Shown here piece after piece: positions 50,785 to 60,610 of a DNA stretch of 64,000 nucleotides; position 1 is the first letter of the stretch; each line of letters starts with the position of its first letter. The DNA lies in assembly GCA_951812965.1 (NCBI GenBank), contig OX638341.1:3144438-3208437 (forward strand), given 5' to 3'. The notes beneath the pieces were generated by a model. That model was given only the letters and a program-made list of their open reading frames with translations, made no database searches and was not told the origin of the DNA. Source of the DNA: an uncultured Pseudohongiella sp. GTDB taxonomy: Bacteria > Pseudomonadota > Gammaproteobacteria > Pseudomonadales > Pseudohongiellaceae. The position numbers and the translations under genes are program-made.

Positions 50785-52446
50785 CTAAATTTCATTGCCT
50801 TGCGCGAACTGGTTGATATATTCCGCGGCGCGAAAGGCCAGCGCCATGATAGTCATGGTGGGCTGGCCGCGACTCGAGGTGACCAGGGAACTGCCGTCGC
50901 ACATGAACAGATTGGGTACGTCATGGGAGCGATGGTAACGGTCAATGACTGAAGTCGCCGGGTCGTCGCCCATGCGGCATGTGCCGAGCATGTGCGCGCT
51001 GCCGTCCTGGCCGTTCTCCGGGTAACTCGCATCGATCTGAAGCGCCCCGGCAGCTTCCATCAGTTCCACGGATCGTTCCATGAAATAGCGCATGGTCGCG
51101 ATATCGTCGGGATGGTCCATGTATGTGCATCGAATTGCCGGGCGGCCCCACTTGTCCCGCACCTCGGGATCGAGAGTGATGTTGTTCGAGTCGAGCGGTA
51201 ATGATGTGGTGTGGCCATCGAAGGCCGCGGTGTGAGTGAATTCCTCGCGTAGCCGGGACTTGAATTCGGCGCCCCAGGCGGGGCCGCCGAACAGATTTCC
51301 GGCAAGAGCAGACTCCATCGGCGTGCCGCTGCGCGCTGGATGGCGTCCATCGATGCCGCCGCCGCCATAGAAGCCTTCGTTGGGATCGATTTCGTACCAA
51401 TCGTGAACGACGCGGGTCGCGGGAATGCTCTTGTGAGCATTGACCGGCTCCGGGAACAGCCCGGACACCGCGCTACCGCCGTTGAACATGAGATTGCGGC
51501 CGACGAAACCGCTGCTGTTGGCCAATCCGTCCGGGAAACGGGACGAATCCGACAGCAGCAGCAAGCGCGGCGTTTCAGCTCCGTTGGCGCAGATCACCAC
51601 GGCCCGCGCGCGTTGCGACTGTTCCGTACCGTCCTCTTCGAAGTATGCAACTTCGCTGGCGCGCCCTGCCTCGTCGGTTTCGACCCGTGCTACCGTGCAA
51701 TTCGTGCGCAACTCGTAATTTCCCGAATCCAGCGCCGCGGGAATCATCGTGATCATCGAAGAAGACTTTGCATTCACCTCGCAGCCAAAGCCGAGGCAAA
51801 ATCCGCAATGTATACAAGCCGGCCTGCCGTTATGGGGTTGAGAAAGGATCGCTACCGGCGCCGGATAGGCGGTATGGCCAAGCGCGTTGGCGCCGCGTTC
51901 GAGCAGCACGTCCGAGCCTTTCACCGGCATCGGAGCGCAAGGATAGTCGCGCGAACGCGGCGGATCCCAAGGGCCTTGCAAGCCGGATACGCCGACTTCC
52001 CAGTCGACCATTGTGTAATAGGGTTCAAGCTCTTCGTAACGGATCGGCCAGTCGGCGAAATTGGTGCCGGCGATCCCGCCGCGAACGCTGGCTTCCATGA
52101 AATCGATCGGTCGCAGCCGCCAGAAATTGCCGGAAAAATGCAGGCTGCTGCCGCCAACGTTATGTGCGTAGCTGCAAACGCTTTCGCGCACTGTGGCGGT
52201 CTCGTTCGCGGTTCGGCGGAAAGTCTGCGGATGGCCCTGGCGGTGGTTCCAGGTCATGTCGTGATCGTGGAATACACCCCATTCGTCGTGCCTGAAGTCG
52301 GCCGCCTGCAAATATGGCCCCTGCTCGAGTTGCACGACTGAATGCCCCGCCACGGCCAGTTCGCGGGCTATGATGCCTCCGGCCGCGCCGGAACCGACGA
52401 TCACGAAATCGACTTCTTCCCGGGTCGGGAACGACGCGCCCGCCAT
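50785..52446 (-). CDS. GMC-family oxidoreductase (FAD), catalytic subunit of a membrane dehydrogenase
   Basis: This 553-residue protein starts with the Rossmann FAD motif DFVIVGSGAAGGIIARELA. It carries VCSYAHNVGGSSLHFSGNFW and a cysteine-rich HCGFCLGFGCEVNAKSS segment that suggests an iron-sulfur or disulfide site as in gluconate and fructose dehydrogenases. The C-terminal AHMLGTCRMGDDP and NLFMCDGSSLVTSSRGQPTM are the GMC C-terminal motifs. The ribosome site GGAGGG is clear. It follows the subunit-3 gene by 2 bases, so it is the large subunit of a gluconate 2-dehydrogenase-like complex. The substrate is a sugar, polyol or acid, not known. No cytochrome c subunit is adjacent. Confidence 0.88.
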   Translation of the reverse strand: MAGASFPTREEVDFVIVGSGAAGGIIARELAVAGHSVVQLEQGPYLQAADFRHDEWGVFHDHDMTWNHRQGHPQTFRRTANETATVRESVCSYAHNVGGSSLHFSGNFWRLRPIDFMEASVRGGIAGTNFADWPIRYEELEPYYTMVDWEVGVSGLQGPWDPPRSRDYPCAPMPVKGSDVLLERGANALGHTAYPAPVAILSQPHNGRPACIHCGFCLGFGCEVNAKSSSMITMIPAALDSGNYELRTNCTVARVETDEAGRASEVAYFEEDGTEQSQRARAVVICANGAETPRLLLLSDSSRFPDGLANSSGFVGRNLMFNGGSAVSGLFPEPVNAHKSIPATRVVHDWYEIDPNEGFYGGGGIDGRHPARSGTPMESALAGNLFGGPAWGAEFKSRLREEFTHTAAFDGHTTSLPLDSNNITLDPEVRDKWGRPAIRCTYMDHPDDIATMRYFMERSVELMEAAGALQIDASYPENGQDGSAHMLGTCRMGDDPATSVIDRYHRSHDVPNLFMCDGSSLVTSSRGQPTMTIMALAFRAAEYINQFAQGNEI

Positions 52447-52448
52447 GG

Positions 52449-53033
52449 CTATTGCCCTCCCCTGTTCATGTAATCCTCATCGTAGAAGCCGAATGGAGGC
52501 TGCATGGGGCCACGCCGATCGTAGCCGATCAATTGATAGCCGGCTTCATCGCGGTTACCCCCATATTCCGGCAAGGCGAACATGCCGGCAACGGTGAGAT
52601 AGCGCACCGTGGCGAAGAATTCGGAGTCCTCGATTTCGCGCAGCAGTTGATCCTGCTGTTCGCCGCTCAACCCGGAGAAACTTGCAGTCTGAAATTCGGC
52701 GTTGGTCCGGTTTTGCAATTCCTGCAGGCCATCACGCAGAATTTGCAATTCCCTTTCGCGCCCGTCGCCAAGCACCGCGTCCATGAAATGCACGACGCCG
52801 GCTTCGCGGGCGCCGGGCGTGTCGTCGGGCGGGATGATGCGGTCGGCGATGGCGGCGAATTCTTCCGCTTCGTCACCGCCGAGCGTTTGCAGGTCGATGC
52901 CGTCAAGTTGATTTTGCGCGGAGCGGGAACAGGCGGCGAGTATCGCCGGCATACTGAGCACGATCGCTGATTGCGGTAACGCCGTGAGAGTCGATCTCAG
53001 CAACGCGCGGCGGGAAAGTGTCTGGCGCTCCAT
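52449..53033 (-). CDS. Gluconate 2-dehydrogenase subunit 3-family protein (Tat-exported)
   Basis: About 194 residues from ATG 53033 (MERQTLSRRALLRSTLTALP); a longer reading to 53129 adds a leader that is not a signal. The twin-arginine motif SRRALLRS and the lipobox-like AILAACS show export by Tat, probably as a lipoprotein. The core FAAIADRIIPPDDTPGAREA, then VHFMDAVLGDGRE, is the family hallmark. In known dehydrogenases this small subunit escorts and stabilises the flavin subunit for export. The next gene downstream is the GMC flavin subunit, 2 bases away. Confidence 0.88.
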   Translation of the reverse strand: MERQTLSRRALLRSTLTALPQSAIVLSMPAILAACSRSAQNQLDGIDLQTLGGDEAEEFAAIADRIIPPDDTPGAREAGVVHFMDAVLGDGRERELQILRDGLQELQNRTNAEFQTASFSGLSGEQQDQLLREIEDSEFFATVRYLTVAGMFALPEYGGNRDEAGYQLIGYDRRGPMQPPFGFYDEDYMNRGGQ

Positions 53034-53159
53034 CTCGAAATTGCCCTGATCGCCAGAAGGCGAACTCGTGCCGACCCCCTGTTGAATTGCGCCAATATAG
53101 CACATCAGCATCCCGTATTGCCGATTCATTCCCCTTGTTGCCGTTTCGTCGCAAGGCCG

Positions 53160-53188
53160 TTGTCAAGCGTGATCCGGCAAGGCTAGAT
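53160..53188 (+). promoter_or_regulatory. Candidate promoter of the DUF2141-LytTR gene run
   Basis: TTGTCA (53160-53165), a 17-base spacer and CTAGAT (53183-53188), about 40 bases before the DUF2141 start codon. The -35 has five of six consensus bases but the -10 is weak. Confidence 0.3.
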
Positions 53189-53227
53189 TCACTCGCAAAT
53201 CAGTCAATTCCGCATGGGAGCACCATC

Positions 53228-53656
53228 ATGAAAACAAACAAACTCATCAACGCAAGCCTGCTCATGGCGGCGCTCGGGGTCTATACCCAGGTCGCAGCCG
53301 AGACCTTGACCATCGTTATCGAAGACATCCGTGACGCCAGCGGCACCGTGCAGGTGCAGATACTCGCCGGGCAGGCGCAATTCGAAGGCGAAGGCGCGGA
53401 GGCGCAATTTCTGGAGCAGGCGGTCGAAGGCACGTTGACGATAACGGCCGAGGACCTTCCGCCCGGAGAATACGCCATCAGAATCATGCACGACGTGAAC
53501 AGCAACGACGAACTCGACGCCAACTTCGTCGGCATGCCAACCGAGCCCTACGCCTTCTCCAACAATGCCAGAGGTATGTTCGGCCCGGCTACCTGGGAGG
53601 ACGCACGCTTCGTGCTCGAAGGCGAAGTCACCCAGGTGATCAGCCTGGTTCATTAG
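53228..53656 (+). CDS. DUF2141 domain protein, exported
   Basis: This 142-residue protein has the signal peptide MKTNKLINASLLMAALGVYT, cut near VAAE. The mature part has the DUF2141 pattern: LTIVIEDIRDASGTVQVQIL, then GEYAIRIMHDVNSNDELDAN and GMPTEPYAFSNNARGMFGPA. It is a small beta-sandwich of unknown function in the periplasm or outer surface. It starts a rightward run of seven genes with gaps mostly under 20 bases, here 14 bases before the carotenoid oxygenase. Confidence 0.85.
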   Translation: MKTNKLINASLLMAALGVYTQVAAETLTIVIEDIRDASGTVQVQILAGQAQFEGEGAEAQFLEQAVEGTLTITAEDLPPGEYAIRIMHDVNSNDELDANFVGMPTEPYAFSNNARGMFGPATWEDARFVLEGEVTQVISLVH

Positions 53657-53670
53657 ACGGGGACTCCACA

Positions 53671-55200
53671 ATGCAACGACGTGAATTCTCGAAACTGCTG
53701 GCGCTGTTGGCCTGTTCCTGGCCGGCCGGCGCCCTGGCCCAGGCAAGCGATGCGGACTGGTCGGAATTGTTTGCGCAAGCGCTGGAAGAATTTCCCTGGC
53801 TTGCCGCCTGGGGCAATATTGACCGCGACCATTATGTGAGCGATGCGGCAGTCTCCGGCCGCTGGCCGGAGGAGTTGAACGGCACGCTGTATCGCACCGG
53901 TCCGGCCCGGCACGAAGTTTACGGTTATCGCAACCATCATTGGTTCGACGGCGACGGCATGGTGCACGCTTGGCGAATCGGCGGCGATGGCGTTCGACAC
54001 CAGGCGCGGCTGGTGGAAACCGCCAAGGTCAAGGCAGAGCGGGACGCCGGCCGCGCCTTGTATCCGGGCCTGGCGGCGGCGCCCCCCGGCGCCGTCGGAC
54101 TGACCGGTCCCGACGATCTTAATCTGGCGAACACGAGCATACTCCATCATCACGGCCGCCTGTTGGCGCTATGGGAAGCCGGCAGTCCTTACGAAATAGA
54201 CCCGGACAATCTGTCCACCGTGGGCCCCTATTCGTTCGCCGAGCCAGGCGGCGGATCGAGCATGCGCGGGGTTCCGTTTTCCGCTCATCCCCGAGTCGAT
54301 GTCGACGGCAGCGTATGGAATTTCGGCTATGCCTCGGCCGCGGGCCTGCTGGTGTTCTGGCATATCGGCGCCGACGGCGAATTGCGCAATGCCGGAAGAA
54401 TAGCCGTTGACCCGATGACCATGCCGCACGATTTCGTCGTAACGGAAAGACACCTGGTGCTGCTGCTGCCGCCCTTCCACTACCGGCCGCGGGCGAATGC
54501 AGACGGCTTCCTGAATATGCACGAATGGCGGCCGGAAGACCCTTGCCGGGTTCTGGTGGTGGACAAGAACGACCTGTCCAGCCATTACTTCCTGGAACTT
54601 CCCGCGCAATGGGTCTTCCATTTCGGCAATGCCTGGGAGGACCGCTCTGGCGTCATCCGCTTCGATGCCGCCAGGGCGCCGGACCCAAGCATCATGACGC
54701 AGACTTTCACGGAAATCATGCGCGGCAACCCGGATTACGGCAGAGCCGTGCGTCATTACGGCTACCGGCTCGATACCCGGGCGCGGACGATTTCCGAGGA
54801 ATCCATGCTCGAGCCGGGTGTATTTACCGAGTTTCCGAGTATTGACCCGAGAGTGGGTTGCCGACAGTATCGCAAGCTCGTCTTCCTTTCCCAAAGCGAA
54901 GCCGATCTGGCGGAGCACGGGACTTTGAACGAGGTCAATCTGTTCGATATCGAGAGCGGGCGGCGCGACTGGTTCCGCTATCCGGATACCCAAATCCCGG
55001 AGGAGCACCTGTACGCGCCACGGCCCGGCAGCGAACCCGAATCCGCCGGCTGGATTCTCGGAACCGCTTTCGACTGGCGGCGCGGCAGGCACATAATCAA
55101 TCTGTTTAATGCCGAAGGGATCGCCGATGGCCCGGTGGCCTCGGCTGAATTACCCTATGCAATCCCGCTCGGTCTGCATGGCAAGTTTGTCGCGGGATAG
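53671..55200 (+). CDS. Carotenoid oxygenase-family protein (RPE65/CCD type)
   Basis: This 509-residue protein has a twin-arginine-like leader MQRREFSKLLALLACSWPAG. The seven-bladed propeller has four metal-binding histidine positions: SAHPRVDVDGSVWNF, MTMPHDFVVTERHLV, WVFHFGNAWED and, near the end, IPLGLHGKFVAG. FDGDGMVHAWRI and YRTGPARHEVYG are family segments near the N-terminus. Members cleave double bonds of carotenoids, apocarotenoids or stilbenes with O2. The substrate is not known and no carotenoid synthesis gene is nearby. It ends 5 bases before the histidine kinase start codon, an unusual partner for this enzyme. Confidence 0.88.
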   Translation: MQRREFSKLLALLACSWPAGALAQASDADWSELFAQALEEFPWLAAWGNIDRDHYVSDAAVSGRWPEELNGTLYRTGPARHEVYGYRNHHWFDGDGMVHAWRIGGDGVRHQARLVETAKVKAERDAGRALYPGLAAAPPGAVGLTGPDDLNLANTSILHHHGRLLALWEAGSPYEIDPDNLSTVGPYSFAEPGGGSSMRGVPFSAHPRVDVDGSVWNFGYASAAGLLVFWHIGADGELRNAGRIAVDPMTMPHDFVVTERHLVLLLPPFHYRPRANADGFLNMHEWRPEDPCRVLVVDKNDLSSHYFLELPAQWVFHFGNAWEDRSGVIRFDAARAPDPSIMTQTFTEIMRGNPDYGRAVRHYGYRLDTRARTISEESMLEPGVFTEFPSIDPRVGCRQYRKLVFLSQSEADLAEHGTLNEVNLFDIESGRRDWFRYPDTQIPEEHLYAPRPGSEPESAGWILGTAFDWRRGRHIINLFNAEGIADGPVASAELPYAIPLGLHGKFVAG

Positions 55201-55205
55201 CGGAA

Positions 55206-56219
55206 ATGAAAACTAGATCCGTCAAGCGGTTCCTCGTCAATTTTGCTCAAGTAGGGATTTTCTCCTGCGCGATTGCGACACTGGTCTGGTGGCTGACCGG
55301 AATCGGTAGCTTCACCGCGATTCTGGTCGTATCGCTGAGCATTGGCTGGTCCATATCCATTGCATTCCTGCTGTTGCAGGACTCGCTGAGCCGCATGCTG
55401 GGGCCCTGGCTGGCGCCAGCGCCGATTGTCGCCTGCGGACTAGGCGTGGGACTGATGATTGCGGGGGTATTCCTGTCGACCCATCCGCTAATCTTTTTCA
55501 CGCAGGACTTCAGCGCGCTTGTAATAGGCCTGTTCTTCGGAATCACGGGCTCCTTGATCTTCAGCGCCCGGGAAAGGCTGCGCAAAACGAGGGAACAACT
55601 CGCCGAGGCCGAACTGAGGCAATCAAGACAGGAAAAAATGCTCGCCGAAACCGAACTCAAGCTGTTACAAGCCCAGATTGAACCGCACTTTCTGTTCAAT
55701 ACGCTTTCCAACATCACTCAACTCGTCCGCAGCGACCCGAAATTGGCGGTCGGCACGCTGGAGAATCTCACTACCCTTCTCCGTGCCTCGCTTGCGCGAA
55801 CCCGCGACGGTGAAAACACCCTCGGACAGGAAATCGACTTCGCCGCAGCCTACCTGGCGATTCAGGCAACCCGTATGGGGAATCGCTTGCGCTACGAAAT
55901 AGACCTGCCGGACGAATTGCGGGAAATTCCGCTGCCGCCGCTACTGATTCAGCCGCTGCTTGAAAATGCCGTGATCCATGGCATAGAAACGGAACCCGAG
56001 GGCGGAGAGATTACATTCACTGCCCGGCAAATCAACGGCGAACTGATCCTCGGAGTCAGCGACACCGGCGCCGGCATCAGTGAAACCGGCTCGACCAACG
56101 GTACCGGCTTGAGAAATATTCGCGATCGATTGCGTTTGCGTTATGGCTCCAAGGCCTCCCTCGAACTGTCGCCGGCAAATCCGCGCGGCGTCAATGCAAT
56201 CATCAACATTCCTCTTTAG
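55206..56219 (+). CDS. LytS-type sensor histidine kinase (His_kinase family)
   Basis: This 337-residue protein has four membrane helices in the first 120 residues, a coiled-coil linker (RERLRKTREQLAEAELRQSR) and the LytS phosphoacceptor region LLQAQIEPHFLFNTLSNITQ with His161. The ATP-binding domain follows: LLIQPLLENAVIHGIE (N-box), SDTGAGIS (G1) and GTGLRNIRDRLRLR (G2). It lacks a periplasmic sensor, so it senses through its membrane segment. The cognate regulator is the LytTR protein encoded five genes downstream. Confidence 0.93.
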   Translation: MKTRSVKRFLVNFAQVGIFSCAIATLVWWLTGIGSFTAILVVSLSIGWSISIAFLLLQDSLSRMLGPWLAPAPIVACGLGVGLMIAGVFLSTHPLIFFTQDFSALVIGLFFGITGSLIFSARERLRKTREQLAEAELRQSRQEKMLAETELKLLQAQIEPHFLFNTLSNITQLVRSDPKLAVGTLENLTTLLRASLARTRDGENTLGQEIDFAAAYLAIQATRMGNRLRYEIDLPDELREIPLPPLLIQPLLENAVIHGIETEPEGGEITFTARQINGELILGVSDTGAGISETGSTNGTGLRNIRDRLRLRYGSKASLELSPANPRGVNAIINIPL

Positions 56220-56235
56220 TGGGAACTGATTTTCC

Positions 56236-58569
56236 ATGAAAACATCCGATTCGGTCTGGATCGCATTCGCGGAAATCAGGAAAGCGCCGAGTTCATATTC
56301 CTACGCTGTCCTGATCGTCGCGATTTCGATAGCGGCGGTAATTGTCGGACTATCGGCCGCGAGAGGTCTGGTCCGGCCCTTGCCGTTTCCCGATGGCAAT
56401 GAAGTGCTCCGTGTGCGCGCGGTCGGCGCCGAAGGCGGGGCAACTAACGTTTCCTCCGAAGACTTTGCTCTCTTGCGAGCGAATCTTGGGTCTGCCGCTG
56501 AAATTGGCGCATTCGCCAACGCGTATTCACTGGTTGATCTCGATGGAGAAGTCTTCGATGCCCGAATCTCATTCGTAACTGAAAACGCCAGCGAAATTCT
56601 GAAAGTAGAACCGATCATCGGACGATGGCCCACCGCCGACGAGGCTGGATCGGTAGTACTCAGCTTCCACCTTTGGGATTCGATATTCGGCCGCGGTCCC
56701 GAGGTGCTGAACGAGCAAGTCAGATACCAGGACGAGACCTGGACGATTGCCGGGGTTATGCCGGATGGCTTTCGGTTTCCCTTTCTGGAAGACATGTGGA
56801 AAGTGGTGGCGCCTTCTTCCGAGAGCCTGCTGTTCCCGGAAGTTTTTCTGCGCTTGGGCGATGAGGCAAACGGAACCGATGTCGGCCGGGAAATGCAATC
56901 CATACTGGATTCGATGGACGGAGCAGAAAGAACAAGACAGATTCAACTTTTGGGGTTCACGGATGAGCGGGGCGATGTTGGGGAAACGCAATTGCTGGGC
57001 GCGGTGCTGCTGGTGTCCCTGGCAATGGCGATTGTCGCATGCACCAATGTCTGCAATCTGCTCGCGGAGCGCGCCATTGCCAGGATTCCGGATTTGGCCG
57101 TTCACCAGGCGGTAGGCGCGACTGATTTCAATGTCGTGGCGCAATTGTTAACGGAGTCGGCGCTTCTCGGCACCATCGGCGCTGCTTCCGGTGTGGGTCT
57201 GGCCTTTCTTGGGTCGAACTTTCTGACGACAACTTTCGGCGGGTACATGGGCTACTTCTGGGTCACTTTCAACGTGAATCCCGCTATCTGCATAGTGGTA
57301 GTGCTGGTTGGAATCGCTCTGACGACATTCTCGGGCTTGATACCGATTTACAGACTCTTCGGAAGCAGCATCGCCGACAACCTGAGTACCGGTTTGGGTT
57401 CAGTCAAGGGCAAACGAAGATCGACCGCTTCCTGGATAGTGATCAACGGTCAGTTGGCTTTGTCATTCGTCGCTGCGGCAGCGGCATTTGCAATCGCGCA
57501 AGCGGCTCTGGATCGCCAGGCGATTGACGGAGTACTGTCCGAGCAATTGTGGATGGCGCCCGTATCGTTTGAAGCTGAATTCTATGAAAATCCAGAGGAA
57601 TTGATTGCCGCCCGCCGGGATTTGCTGGATTCTGCAAGGCGTCATCCGGAGGTTGTTTCAGCGGCCCTGGTCAAAGGAGATTTCCTGTTTCCAGATGGAG
57701 TTTTTGTCACGGCGATTGACCGACCCCGATCATCCGGCATCCTGGCGCCGACTTCATACATCAGTTCAGGATTTTTCGAAGTCCTGGAAATTGATGAGAA
57801 CGAGACACAATCGGGCGAACAGTTTTTTGTTCAGGAAGGAGCGTGGGCCAATCAGGCCTTGGTCGACGAACTGATCGGCGATGCAATTGTAGTCGGCGAA
57901 ATTCTCGGGCTGCGGAATTCAGGTCCGTCAATGGATGAGATTCCGCTCATCGGAACCGTGTCTAATCTTCAGTTGATTCGAAGGGACAGCACGTCCCCCG
58001 GTCGTCGCTTGTATTTGCCTTTGGAAAGCACTTTGAGCACGGACTACACACTCCTGGTTCGAACTGAAACGGCAGAACTGAGCGAAATCTCAGGAATTAC
58101 GGCTGACCTTAACAAATCGGGCCCGGTCATTGGCTCATTGTCCAACCTGGAAGACCGTCTTGCCTACTACTCCCGAATATATGAGGCACTCGGACAAATC
58201 GTGGTGCTTGGAGCAATGACTAGCCTGGTCATTATGATCATCGGACTTTTTGCGCTGGTATCGCTTGAACTGGAATCCCAGAAAAAAGATTTCGCCATGC
58301 GCAAGGCGCTTGGAGCGACTGACTTTGATATCTGGTTGAAAATTGTACAGCAGGCTGTTGGCCTGACTGCCCCTGGGGTGCTGCTCGGGCTGGGAATTAC
58401 CATCCCGTCCGCGAGCTATCTGGGTATTTATGCTGCTCAGAACTACGGGATTGGCAGTTCTCTAGCATTAGTCTTTACTGTCTATAGTCTGACCATATTG
58501 CTGGCCGTTGGCGTACCCGGCATCAAACAGGCGAGGTCCAATCCGGCTCAGGTGTTGAGTCAAGCGTGA
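56236..58569 (+). CDS. MacB/FtsX-type ABC transporter permease, 777 residues
   Basis: The protein has one membrane helix near residue 22-45, a large extracytoplasmic domain, three or four helices about 250-430, a second extracytoplasmic domain, and three helices at the C-terminus (655-770). This is the duplicated MacB_PCD-FtsX layout seen in fused permeases (ADOP type). VCNLLAERAIARIPDLAVHQ and SQKKDFAMRKALGATDFDIW are the coupling-helix segments repeated in each half. It would act with the adaptor and ATPase encoded next. FtsX-type permeases usually drive mechanotransmission or export of peptides and lipoproteins rather than transport small substrates through a channel. Confidence 0.85.
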   Translation: MKTSDSVWIAFAEIRKAPSSYSYAVLIVAISIAAVIVGLSAARGLVRPLPFPDGNEVLRVRAVGAEGGATNVSSEDFALLRANLGSAAEIGAFANAYSLVDLDGEVFDARISFVTENASEILKVEPIIGRWPTADEAGSVVLSFHLWDSIFGRGPEVLNEQVRYQDETWTIAGVMPDGFRFPFLEDMWKVVAPSSESLLFPEVFLRLGDEANGTDVGREMQSILDSMDGAERTRQIQLLGFTDERGDVGETQLLGAVLLVSLAMAIVACTNVCNLLAERAIARIPDLAVHQAVGATDFNVVAQLLTESALLGTIGAASGVGLAFLGSNFLTTTFGGYMGYFWVTFNVNPAICIVVVLVGIALTTFSGLIPIYRLFGSSIADNLSTGLGSVKGKRRSTASWIVINGQLALSFVAAAAAFAIAQAALDRQAIDGVLSEQLWMAPVSFEAEFYENPEELIAARRDLLDSARRHPEVVSAALVKGDFLFPDGVFVTAIDRPRSSGILAPTSYISSGFFEVLEIDENETQSGEQFFVQEGAWANQALVDELIGDAIVVGEILGLRNSGPSMDEIPLIGTVSNLQLIRRDSTSPGRRLYLPLESTLSTDYTLLVRTETAELSEISGITADLNKSGPVIGSLSNLEDRLAYYSRIYEALGQIVVLGAMTSLVIMIIGLFALVSLELESQKKDFAMRKALGATDFDIWLKIVQQAVGLTAPGVLLGLGITIPSASYLGIYAAQNYGIGSSLALVFTVYSLTILLAVGVPGIKQARSNPAQVLSQA

Positions 58570-58640
58570 ATTTATGAAGTTTCCTGACGCCAGTTGGCAA
58601 AAAATGACCGCTCAATTCAGGGCGCTTTGGACGACATGAA

Positions 58641-59894
58641 ATGGATGTAACCGTTTCCTCTGCCGAAAGGCGATGGAAGAGACTTGCCATCTACCTGCTT
58701 TCGGGTCTGGTGGTAGTCGGCGCCGGAGTATTCGGTCTGACCCGCATCGGACCGGCCGCACCGGAAATTTCCCGCGACACTATCTGGGTAGACCAGGTGC
58801 GTCAGGGTACGCTGAACCGGCGTATCTTGGCCAATGGTGTCCTCGTGCCCGCAACTCGAAGGCTGCTGGTCGCCGAAGTTGCCGGCAGGGTGGAAGAAGT
58901 GCTCTTGTTACCGGGTTCAAGCGTCGAGCCGGATAGCGCCATCGTTCAACTGAGAAATCCCGATGTCGAGATCGAAGTTTTGAACGCGCGCCAGCGATTG
59001 ATCGACGCACAATCGAATCTCGTATTGTTGCGCGCCAATCTGGAAATGGACCGACTGAGTCAAGTCGCCCACATTTCCGAAGTCAGAACTCGTCATCTCG
59101 AAGCCCGTCATCGGAACGAGATGAATCGGGAACTGCTCGAACAGAATCCGGGAAGCATCTCTCGACTGGAAGAATTCAGATCCGAAGAGGCGGTCAGAGA
59201 TCTTGAAAATCGACTTGAAATCGAGAAAGAACGGCTTGCCGCTCTCAAAGCATCGATCGCTGAACAGATTCGGGCTCAGGAACTCCAGATCGCAAATCTG
59301 GAAGACGTTTTGCGTTTTCACGAAAATCGCAATGAGGCATTGGCCTTAACTGCCGGCATCCATGGACAGTTGATCGAGCTTGAAGTCGACCCCGGAGAGT
59401 GGGTCGTCGCGGGTCAGGAATTGGGAAGCGTAATCGATCCGGAAATTCTGGGTGTGGAAGCGCGAGTCGCTGAAGAATACGCGGACGATCTGTCGGGCGG
59501 GCAAATCGCCGAGGTCAGAATCGGCGGGAGGAGTATTCAAGGTTCGGTATCGAGGGTGGACCCTGCAGTTGTGGATGGCGCCATCTCGCTGGAGGTCTCA
59601 TTGCCACCTGAGTTGCCCGGATTGGCAAGGCCCAATTTGCGCACTGAAGTGACGATCGAAGTCGATCGCATCGAAAATACGGTTCATGTCGGGCGGCCGA
59701 CACATTGGCGCAACCGGGACACAGTCTGGGTTTATCGCGCCAATGGCAACTCGGCGAGAAGAATCCAATTGGAATTGGGCCGCAGGTCTTATAACGAGGT
59801 CGAGATATTATCCGGGGCGACCGTGGGCGAGGAGTTGATTCTCACCGACCTTTCACAATATGGAGTGGAAGAACTGCTCCGAATTCGGGATTGA
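58641..59894 (+). CDS. HlyD/MacA-type periplasmic adaptor protein
   Basis: This 417-residue protein has an N-terminal membrane anchor (residues about 14-33). It continues with GTLNRRILANGVLVPATRRL and the biotinyl-lipoyl half motif VAEVAGRVEEVLLLPGSSVE. Then comes a long coiled coil (about 110-215, NARQRLIDAQSNLVLLRANL then ENRLEIEKERLAALKA), the second half-motif GIHGQLIELEVDPGEWVVAG, and beta-barrel domains. This is the domain order of membrane fusion proteins such as MacA. It connects an inner-membrane ABC permease to the outer membrane or periplasm. No TolC homologue is in the window. Confidence 0.88.
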   Translation: MDVTVSSAERRWKRLAIYLLSGLVVVGAGVFGLTRIGPAAPEISRDTIWVDQVRQGTLNRRILANGVLVPATRRLLVAEVAGRVEEVLLLPGSSVEPDSAIVQLRNPDVEIEVLNARQRLIDAQSNLVLLRANLEMDRLSQVAHISEVRTRHLEARHRNEMNRELLEQNPGSISRLEEFRSEEAVRDLENRLEIEKERLAALKASIAEQIRAQELQIANLEDVLRFHENRNEALALTAGIHGQLIELEVDPGEWVVAGQELGSVIDPEILGVEARVAEEYADDLSGGQIAEVRIGGRSIQGSVSRVDPAVVDGAISLEVSLPPELPGLARPNLRTEVTIEVDRIENTVHVGRPTHWRNRDTVWVYRANGNSARRIQLELGRRSYNEVEILSGATVGEELILTDLSQYGVEELLRIRD

Positions 59895-59911
59895 ATGGAG
59901 TTGAAATAATC

Positions 59912-60610
59912 GTGACAGGAACAGCGTTCGCTATCGAGCTTGCCGGCATCAGCAAGATTTTCAAGACAAGTGATATTGAAACGCACGCCTTGTCTGATGT
60001 CAGCCTGGAAGTGAAGAAAGGTGAGTTCGTTTCCATCGCGGGCCCATCGGGCTGCGGAAAATCGACCCTGTTATCGATTCTCGGGCTGCTGCATATGCCG
60101 TCCAGCGGGAACTATAAGCTCGCGGGCCAGAAAGTAGATGGATTGTCTTCGAGAGCGCGAGCCAGGGCGAGAAACGAAAATCTGGGATTTGTATTCCAGA
60201 CATTCAATCTGATCGGCAGCCTAACCGCTGCCCAGAATGTCGAGTTACCGCTCTTGTATAGGGGCCTCTCCAGGCGGGAACGAAAACGAAAAGCGGATGA
60301 AGCGCTCGAACAAGTCGATATGTCACATCGGGAAGGACACTATCCGATGCAACTATCGGGCGGACAACAGCAAAGAGTCGCGGTAGCCAGGGCAATCGTA
60401 GGTGCGCCCGAAGTCATTCTCGCGGACGAGCCGACGGGCAATCTGGACTCAAGCAATGGAGAGACGGTGATGAATCTGCTCACGCAGCTTCACGCCAGGG
60501 GCGCCACCGTCTGCATGGTTACCCACGATCCCAGGTACGCCAGTTTCAGCGAGAGAACCGTTCACTTGTTCGATGGCAAAGTCGTTGCCGATGAAGCCCA
60601 ACCGACATGA
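59912..60610 (+). CDS. ABC transporter ATP-binding protein (MacB/LolD-like)
   Basis: About 232 residues from the GTG at 59912, 11 bases after GGAG; a TTG at 59891 overlapping the previous stop is also possible. Motifs: Walker A GPSGCGKST, Q-loop in FVFQTFNLIGSLTAAQNVEL, signature LSGGQQQRVAVARAI, Walker B VILADEPTGNLDSSNGE and the switch histidine in VTHDPRY. The sequence belongs to the LolD/MacB/FtsE branch. It energises the permease at 56236-58569. It overlaps the response regulator start by 4 bases (60607-60610). Confidence 0.92.
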   Translation: MTGTAFAIELAGISKIFKTSDIETHALSDVSLEVKKGEFVSIAGPSGCGKSTLLSILGLLHMPSSGNYKLAGQKVDGLSSRARARARNENLGFVFQTFNLIGSLTAAQNVELPLLYRGLSRRERKRKADEALEQVDMSHREGHYPMQLSGGQQQRVAVARAIVGAPEVILADEPTGNLDSSNGETVMNLLTQLHARGATVCMVTHDPRYASFSERTVHLFDGKVVADEAQPT